A stretch of 64,000 nt of DNA from Streptomyces yatensis (GTDB taxonomy: Bacteria > Actinomycetota > Actinomycetes > Streptomycetales > Streptomycetaceae), in assembly GCF_018069625.1 (NCBI RefSeq), contig NZ_CP072941.1:2852001-2916000 (forward strand). Direction: 5' to 3'. Made by a program: the position numbers and the translations under genes. Below are positions 59,123 through 64,000 of the stretch, in pieces. How positions within the stretch are numbered: the first letter of the stretch is position 1; each line of letters opens with the position of its first letter. The notes beneath the pieces are model-generated. The model did no database searches and was not told where the DNA came from. It saw only the letters and a list, made by a program, of their open reading frames with translations.

Positions 59123-60883
59123 ATGCGGCTGCGCGCACTGCTGGAGAACGACACCCTGGGCCTGCGCCTGCTCGGCGGCGAGGGCGAGCTGGACCGTACC
59201 GTGCGCGGCGTGATGACCACCGATCTGCGCGACCCCAGCCGCTATCTCTCGGGCGGTGAACTCGTGCTGACCGGGCTCGCCTGGCGGCGTGAGCCGGAGG
59301 ACTCCGAGCGGTTCGTCCGCATCCTCGCGGCGGCCGGGGTGGCGGGGCTGGCGGCGGGCGAGGCGGAGCTGGGCGCCGTGCCCGAGGATCTGGTGCTGGC
59401 CTGCGGACGGCATCGGCTGCCGCTGTTCTCCGTGGTCGAGGACGTCGCGTTCGCCACCATCACCGAGCATGTGGTGCGCCAGGTCTCCGGTGAGCGGGCC
59501 GGGGATCTGGCGGCGGTCGTCGACCGGCACCGCCGGCTGATGACGTCCGGGCCCGCGGGCGGCGGCCCCGAGGTGGCCCTGGACCTGCTCCGCTCGGACC
59601 TGGACCTGACCGCGTGGGTGCTCTCCCCCACCGGCCGCCGGATCGCCGGGCCCACCGCCGCCGGAGCGGCCGCCGAGCCGCCCGCGGCGGTCCGCGCCCA
59701 GCTGGCGGGCGAGCATCTGGCCGCCCGGCGGGACGGGCGGCGCGGTCCGCACCGGATGACCGCCGCGGACGGCATGACGTACTCCCTCTTCCCCATCCGC
59801 AGCGGGGAGACGGACGAGGAGGTGCGCGAGACCGTGCTGTCCGACTGGCTGCTGGTGGTCGGCGCGGACGCCGACGAATGGCCGGAGGAACGGCTGGATC
59901 TGCTCTATGGGGTCACCCAGCTGATCGCCGTCGAGCGCGACCGGCGGAACGCGTCGCGCACCGTGCGGCGCAGGCTCGCCCAGGAGGTGCTGGAGCTGGT
60001 CCAGACGGGCGCGCCGCCCGCCGAGATCGCGGCCCGGCTGCGGGTGGCCGCCCCGGTGCTGCTGCCGGGGCTCGGCACCGCGCCGCACTGGCAGGTGGTG
60101 GTGGCCAAGGTGGAGTGGGGCGTCAGCGCGGCGGCGGAGCACGGCGTGGAGGGCGGGGTGCGGGACGGCGCCGCGCGAGAGGCATTCACGCGGGACGGCG
60201 GGGCCGCCCTCGGCGCCCGGGTCGCCCAGTCGCTGCTGGAGGAGATCCTGGTCGACCCGGCCGCGCCCGGGCCGGAGCTCTCGGACCGGATCGCCGTGGC
60301 CCACACCGGCGACGAGGCGGTGGCGCTCGTCCCCCTCCCGGCGCTCGCCGACGGCCCGCCGGAGGGCGGCATCGACCATGCGACGGAGGGGCTGCAGGCC
60401 GACGCGCTGCTCACCGCCGTCCGGGAGCCGCTCTCCCGCGGTCTGGACGGCGACGGCCGGCTGACCCTCGGCGTCAGCGCCGCCGTCCACTCCGCCGACG
60501 GGCTGCGCGGCGCCCTGGAGGAGGCCCGGCACGCCCGGCGCGTCGCCGCCGCACGCCCCGGGCGGGTCTGCGCGGCCGGCCATCAGGAGCTGGCCTCGCA
60601 CGTACTGCTGCTCCCCTTCGTCCCGGACGATGTGCGGCGCGCCTTCACCGCCCGGCTGCTGGACCCGCTGCGCGAGTACGACCGGCGCCACCGGGCCGAG
60701 CTGATCCCGACCCTGGAGGCGTTCCTGGACTGCGACGGCTCCTGGACGCGCTGCGCCTCCCGGCTGCATCTGCACGTCAACACGCTGCGCTACCGGATCG
60801 GCCGGATCGAGCAGCTGACCGGGCGCGAGCTGTCGCGCCTGGAGGACAAGCTGGACTTCTTCCTCGCGCTGCGCATGAGCTGA
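59123..60883 (+). CDS. pucR: PucR-family purine catabolism regulator
   Basis: This transcription factor of 586 residues is divergent from xdh. The N-terminal PucR domain (MRLRALLENDTLGLRLLGGE, DLRDPSRYLSGGELVLTGL, LPLFSVVEDVAFATITEHVV) is followed by a central GGDEF-like region (about 370-480, EARHARRVAAARPGRVCAAG). The C-terminal HTH_30 domain contains LEAFLDCDGSWTRCASRLHL, HVNTLRYRIGRIEQLTGREL. In Bacillus PucR induces uric acid and allantoin genes; in Streptomyces its likely target is the adjacent xdh operon. No exact copy of the TTCAACA operator is present in its promoter region, so two regulators probably divide the pathway. Confidence 0.93.
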   Translation: MRLRALLENDTLGLRLLGGEGELDRTVRGVMTTDLRDPSRYLSGGELVLTGLAWRREPEDSERFVRILAAAGVAGLAAGEAELGAVPEDLVLACGRHRLPLFSVVEDVAFATITEHVVRQVSGERAGDLAAVVDRHRRLMTSGPAGGGPEVALDLLRSDLDLTAWVLSPTGRRIAGPTAAGAAAEPPAAVRAQLAGEHLAARRDGRRGPHRMTAADGMTYSLFPIRSGETDEEVRETVLSDWLLVVGADADEWPEERLDLLYGVTQLIAVERDRRNASRTVRRRLAQEVLELVQTGAPPAEIAARLRVAAPVLLPGLGTAPHWQVVVAKVEWGVSAAAEHGVEGGVRDGAAREAFTRDGGAALGARVAQSLLEEILVDPAAPGPELSDRIAVAHTGDEAVALVPLPALADGPPEGGIDHATEGLQADALLTAVREPLSRGLDGDGRLTLGVSAAVHSADGLRGALEEARHARRVAAARPGRVCAAGHQELASHVLLLPFVPDDVRRAFTARLLDPLREYDRRHRAELIPTLEAFLDCDGSWTRCASRLHLHVNTLRYRIGRIEQLTGRELSRLEDKLDFFLALRMS

Positions 60884-61081
60884 CGCCCGCGCCGCGCATG
60901 AGCCGGTGCCCGGCGGGGCGTTGTCACGCGCCCGGGGACACGCCCGGGCGCGTGACGACGCGGCATCACTCTTGCCAGGGGTTTGTGAATTGATTCACAC
61001 CAACCTCTTGGCCGGGCGCGCGCATTCATGCTGAGATTCGCCCACAGCTTCCGGCTCGATGGCGCGCTTGGGGAGGGCAAT

Positions 61082-61909
61082 GTGGCGGACACCGCCATGT
61101 CACCACCTGGATCGTCCGATCCTCATTCCGAGGTACAGGCGGGGCGCGGGCTCGACCCGCTCGTGGACGACCCACTCGACACGGCGGTATGGCGGCTGCG
61201 TTCGCGCGGCTGTTGGAAGGACGCCGCCGAACTGCTCACCCCGCACGCGGTGGACGACGCCGCCGCCGCGCTCAAGCGCAGCGCCGTCCTGATCGAACGG
61301 TGCATGTACACCTCGGCGGGCTGGGACGCGGCCGATGACGCCCTGCGGGCGGCGGAGGCGCTCGCGCTCACCGACACCGAGCGGGGCGCGACCGCGTGCG
61401 AACGGGGCTATCTGGCGTACGCGTCCACGCTGGTCGGGGTGCGGGACCGGGCCGACGAGGCGCGGACCGCGCTCGGCCGCGCCGCCGCGCTGCTCTCCCC
61501 GGGCTCCCCGATCCGGCCGCTGCTGGACTTCCGGCGCGGGCTGATCTCCCAGCACCTCGCCCACAATCCGACCGGCGCCCTGGCCGCCTTCCAGCGCGCC
61601 CACGCGGGCGCGGCCGCCCACGGCGACACCCTGCTGCGCTCGTTCACCTGGCGCCATCTGGCCGCCATGGCGGAGGCGGACGGGGATCTGGCCGAAGCGC
61701 GCCACGGCTTCGCCGAATCGCTGCGGATCCGTGAGGAGCTGGGCTATCTGGTCGGCATCGCCCCGGCCCTGGCCGCCCTGGCCGATGTCGAGCCCGACCC
61801 CGACGAGGCCACCCGCCTGCGCACCGAAGCGGCCCGCCTGGTCCGCCTCCTGGGCGGCGTCCCCGTCTGGCTGGCGGAACAACTGTCCACCGAGGACACC
61901 ACCGGCTGA
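61082..61909 (+). CDS. TPR-like helical repeat protein, function unknown
   Basis: This cytoplasmic protein of about 275 residues has no signal. It is built of Ala-rich helical pairs such as WKDAAELLTPHAVDDAAAAL, GWDAADDALRAAEALALTD, GLISQHLAHNPTGALAAFQR and ARHGFAESLRIREELGYLVG, typical of tetratricopeptide-like repeats. I chose the GTG after GGGGAGGG (VADTAMSPPG); an in-frame ATG five codons later is possible. The N-terminal 40 residues are disordered. It may be a scaffold. It is on the plus strand 198 bp after pucR, with no clear operon link. Confidence 0.75.
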   Translation: MADTAMSPPGSSDPHSEVQAGRGLDPLVDDPLDTAVWRLRSRGCWKDAAELLTPHAVDDAAAALKRSAVLIERCMYTSAGWDAADDALRAAEALALTDTERGATACERGYLAYASTLVGVRDRADEARTALGRAAALLSPGSPIRPLLDFRRGLISQHLAHNPTGALAAFQRAHAGAAAHGDTLLRSFTWRHLAAMAEADGDLAEARHGFAESLRIREELGYLVGIAPALAALADVEPDPDEATRLRTEAARLVRLLGGVPVWLAEQLSTEDTTG

Positions 61910-61950
61910 CCCGGCCGGGGGTGTGGGACGTATCGACATGCGGCTCCGCC

Positions 61951-62160
61951 TCCCAGCCCCTCCGGCGTTTGGCCTTCCAGCCCCTCCGGCATTTGGCCTT
62001 CCAGCCCCTCCGGCGATTGAGGAGCGGGGTCTGGGGCGGAGCCCCAGTTGCGGGAAGGGGCGGGAAGGGGCGGGAAGGGGCGGGAAGGGGCAGGGAGGGG
62101 CAGGGAGGGGAGCAGCCCGCCGCAGGCGCCAAGACCTGCCGGACGCCCCCTGTCAGCCCC
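61951..62160. repeat. Composite repeat: 24-bp triplicate, dispersed repeat and GGGAAGGGGC decamers
   Basis: Three 24-bp units TTCCAGCCCCTCCGGCGTTTGGCC (from 61951) lead into GGGGTCTGGGGCGGAGCCCC (about 62030). Four GGGAAGGGGC decamers, two GGGAGGGGCA variants and CAGCCCGCCGCAGGCGCC follow. The order after the triplicate matches 3646-3740, but the decamers are expanded here. Confidence 0.8.
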
Positions 62161-62165
62161 GGCCC

Positions 62166-62855
62166 TCAGACCGTCGGGGCGAAGTGGGCGCGGGTGAGGG
62201 ATTCGACCGTGTCGAGGTCGCGGGCGGCCAGGGCGTCGAGGAGGGCCATGTGCTCCTCCGCGTCGGCGACGAGGTCGGCGGTGCGGGTCACGCGGCCGCA
62301 GGCCAGGGGCCACTGGGCGCGGCGGTGCAGGTCGTCGGCGACGATCACGAGCTGCTGGTTTCCGGCCAGTCCGAGCACGGTCTGGTGGAAGGTGCGGTCC
62401 GACTCCAGGTAGGCGGCCCGGTCGCCCGTCATCGCGGCCGCCGCCGTCGCCTCCGCGAAGGGCCGCAGCCCGGCCCAGCGCTCGGGCGCGATCGCCTCGG
62501 CCAGGCCCAGCATCACCGGGACCTCCAGCAGCGCCCGCACCTCGGCGAGCTCGGCCAGATCGCGCTCGCTGCGGCGGGAGACCCGGAAGCCCCGGTTGGG
62601 CACCACCTCGACGGCGCCCTCGCCCGCGAGCTGCTGCATGGCCTCCCGTACGGGGGTGGGAGAGACGCCGAAGCGTTCGGCGAGGACCGGGGCCGAGTAC
62701 ACCTCGCCCGGGATCAGCTCACCGCCGGCCAGCGCCTCCCGCAGGGCGTCCAGGATCTGGCCGCGCACCGAGTGGCGGCGCGGAGACCTCCGTGCCGCGG
62801 GCGCGCCACAGGAGGGCGGCGGCTCCATTGCCACCTGTGCTTCGGACTGCTCCAC
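62166..62855 (-). CDS. GntR-family regulator with FCD effector domain (FadR subfamily)
   Basis: This 229-residue regulator starts at a GTG 6 bases after AGGAGG. A disordered Pro/Ser/Arg-rich N-terminus (about 1-28) precedes the winged HTH (VRGQILDALREALAGGELIP, APVLAERFGVSPTPVREAMQ). The FCD domain (about 100-225) follows, with LAELAEVRALLEVPVMLGLA, YLESDRTFHQTVLGLAGNQ and DAEEHMALLDALAARD. The Asp/His residues in FHQTV and EEHMAL are the usual metal-binding positions. The target and ligand are unknown; such proteins respond to carboxylic acids. A GTAACGTTAC palindrome lies upstream. Confidence 0.92.
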   Translation of the reverse strand: MEQSEAQVAMEPPPSCGAPAARRSPRRHSVRGQILDALREALAGGELIPGEVYSAPVLAERFGVSPTPVREAMQQLAGEGAVEVVPNRGFRVSRRSERDLAELAEVRALLEVPVMLGLAEAIAPERWAGLRPFAEATAAAAMTGDRAAYLESDRTFHQTVLGLAGNQQLVIVADDLHRRAQWPLACGRVTRTADLVADAEEHMALLDALAARDLDTVESLTRAHFAPTV

Positions 62856-63201
62856 TCCGGTCCTCCTGACATCCCATCGAACGATATGCGGAGGCCGCGC
62901 CGGGGCAAAGCCCGTAAACATCATTTAAGGTGGCAGTAACGTTACGCCTCGTACACGGACAGTACGCTGGCGGCAAGCCGATCGGTCGGATTACCCGCGA
63001 TCGGGTTCCGTGAATAGAATCAAGCCGCTTGCACAGCGCAGGTGTTCGGATCGCATCGCGCCTATTCGCGTGTCCCCCCGCCTACTTGGCGGCCTCTTGT
63101 CCCAAAACCGCTCGAGGCCCGGCAGGATTCCGCCAGGATGTCGCGCGCGGTAGGGCCGCACTGCGGCCGGAACTTCATGGAAGCCAATCAAGGGGCACCG
63201 G
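62856..63201. other. 346-bp divergent promoter region
   Basis: No gene is apparent. The region has a locally AT-richer part (about 62915-62945) with the perfect palindrome GTAACGTTAC at 62936-62945, then CCGATCGGTCGG and CCGCGATCGGG words, and AAGGGG as ribosome site for the DUF2637-type gene. It probably holds divergent promoters for that gene and the GntR/FCD gene. Confidence 0.5.
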
Positions 63202-64000
63202 ATGAGACTGACCGACATATCGCTGGTTCTGCCAGTCGTCGTGGCGCTCGCCGGCGTCGTGGGGGCGGCGGTTGTCCTCGCGCGCGGCCGACGGAAGAAG
63301 GACGAGAGCGTCATCACCGACTCCTGGGAGCGCAGCGAAGAGCGTCGGCGCCGTAAGGAGGCCATCTACGGGATGGCCGCCTATGTCCTGCTGTTCTGCT
63401 GCGCCGGGGTGGCCGCGGCGCTCTCCTTCCAGGGCCTGGTGGGCTTCGGCCGGGAGAACCTGGCGCTGACCAACGGCTGGGAGTACCTGGTGCCGTTCGG
63501 TCTCGACGGCGCCGCGATGTTCTGCTCGGTGCTGGCGGTGCGGGAGGCCAGCCACGGTGACGCGGCGCTCGGCTCGCGCATGCTGGTGTGGCTGTTCGCG
63601 GGTGCGGCGGCCTGGTTCAACTGGGTGCACGCGCCGCGCGGCATGGGCCACGCGGGCGCCCCGCAGTTCTTCGCGGGCATGTCGCTCTCGGCGGCGGTCC
63701 TCTTCGACCGGGCCCTGAAGCAGACCCGCCGGGCGGCGCTGCGCGAGCAGGGCCTGGTGCCCCGGCCGCTGCCGCAGATCCGCGTCGTGCGCTGGCTGCG
63801 CGCGCCGCGCGAGACCTTCGCCGCGTGGTCGCTGATGCTGCTCGAGGGCGTGCGGACGCTGGACGAGGCGGTCGAGGAGGTCCGCGAGGACCGGCGCGAG
63901 AAGGAGAACAACCGCGCCCGCCGGCGCGACCAGGAGAAGCTGGACCGGGCCCGGATCCGGGCGATCAACCGGCAGCACCGGATGTGGGGCCGCCGCGGCG
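63202..64000 (+). CDS. DUF2637-type membrane protein (runs past the window end)
   Basis: The frame is open from the ATG after AGGGG to the last base, at least 266 residues. It has an N-terminal hydrophobic segment (ISLVLPVVVALAGVVGAAVVL), a basic loop, then further transmembrane helices (IYGMAAYVLLFCCAGVAAAL, LDGAAMFCSVLAV, LVWLFAGAAAWFNWVHA, FFAGMSLSAAVLF). A long Arg/Glu-rich helical C-terminal part begins near residue 215 (EEVREDRREKENNRARRRD). FGLDGAAMF and AAWFNWVHAPRG are the DUF2637 hallmarks. Such proteins occur in Streptomyces chromosomes and plasmids, some with transfer-spread genes; the role here is unknown. Confidence 0.85.
   Translation, partial: MRLTDISLVLPVVVALAGVVGAAVVLARGRRKKDESVITDSWERSEERRRRKEAIYGMAAYVLLFCCAGVAAALSFQGLVGFGRENLALTNGWEYLVPFGLDGAAMFCSVLAVREASHGDAALGSRMLVWLFAGAAAWFNWVHAPRGMGHAGAPQFFAGMSLSAAVLFDRALKQTRRAALREQGLVPRPLPQIRVVRWLRAPRETFAAWSLMLLEGVRTLDEAVEEVREDRREKENNRARRRDQEKLDRARIRAINRQHRMWGRRG

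Noticed and set aside
59000..60775. 591-codon frame antisense to pucR
   Set aside because: PucR and HTH_30 domains are clear on the plus strand.
1..64000. Biosynthetic gene cluster, prophage, CRISPR, insertion sequence or integrative element
   Set aside because: No PKS/NRPS, phage structural, transposase, integrase or spacer-repeat structure was seen; the DUF2637-type gene at the end is not enough to call a mobile element.

Overview
The window is high-GC DNA with strongly GC-biased third codon positions, many GTG starts, tight ATGA/GTGA gene overlaps and Streptomyces-type protein families (DrrA-like exporters, GluABCD-like uptake, SCO6745-like, AIM24, RNase Sa, PucR). It reads as a chromosomal segment of a Streptomyces or close relative. 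I saw no rRNA, tRNA, insertion sequence, CRISPR array or prophage structure.

Layout. 0-9 kb: an envelope-associated unknown protein, a two-gene ABC exporter with a divergent TetR regulator and a DUF6204-like partner, a secreted S15/CocE-type hydrolase, and a four-gene glutamate-type amino acid uptake operon. 9-15 kb: a small unknown protein, a two-domain secreted SGNH hydrolase, exonuclease III, an MBL-fold hydrolase and a stand-alone PcaL-type fusion. 14.8-20.9 kb: a CUT2 sugar transporter (GntR regulator, lipoprotein, permease, ATPase) followed by a ROK kinase and a membrane protein of unknown role. 21-30 kb: a HAAS-like membrane protein, TetR, a secreted PheC-like protein, KDPG aldolase and KDG kinase, a secreted RNase Sa homologue, an XRE-cupin regulator with a small membrane protein, an AIM24 protein, an SCO6745-type protein and an EF-hand protein.

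29.7-61 kb is dominated by purine and ureide catabolism. It holds allantoicase, allantoinase and a divergent IclR regulator (AllR-like); a MocA-like nucleotidyltransferase; malate synthase; an operon for OHCU decarboxylase, HIU hydrolase, uricase and an 8-oxoguanine-deaminase-type amidohydrolase; and, separately, a three-subunit xanthine dehydrogenase with XdhC and a divergent PucR regulator. Together these can take xanthine through urate, hydroxyisourate, OHCU, allantoin and allantoate to ureidoglycolate, with glyoxylate drawn into malate. I saw no ureidoglycolate lyase or guanine deaminase here. A 19-bp motif of the form TTCAACA-N5-TTGA lies upstream of allantoinase, malate synthase and the uricase operon. 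At two of the three it overlaps the -35 element of a good promoter, so one repressor probably coordinates the pathway.

Between these blocks are a GH29 fucosidase, a zinc-ribbon protein with a degenerate nuclease-like domain, a Zn-peptidase lipoprotein, two acyl-CoA-ligase-type enzymes with a divergent LuxR regulator, CorA with an unusual leader, a Tat-exported PI-PLC, and a GH6 cellulase whose catalytic domain is split by about 150 low-complexity residues. The window ends with a TPR-like protein, a GntR/FCD regulator and a DUF2637-type membrane protein that runs off the edge. Short tandem repeats are common at gene 3' ends, and two dispersed intergenic repeat types appear.
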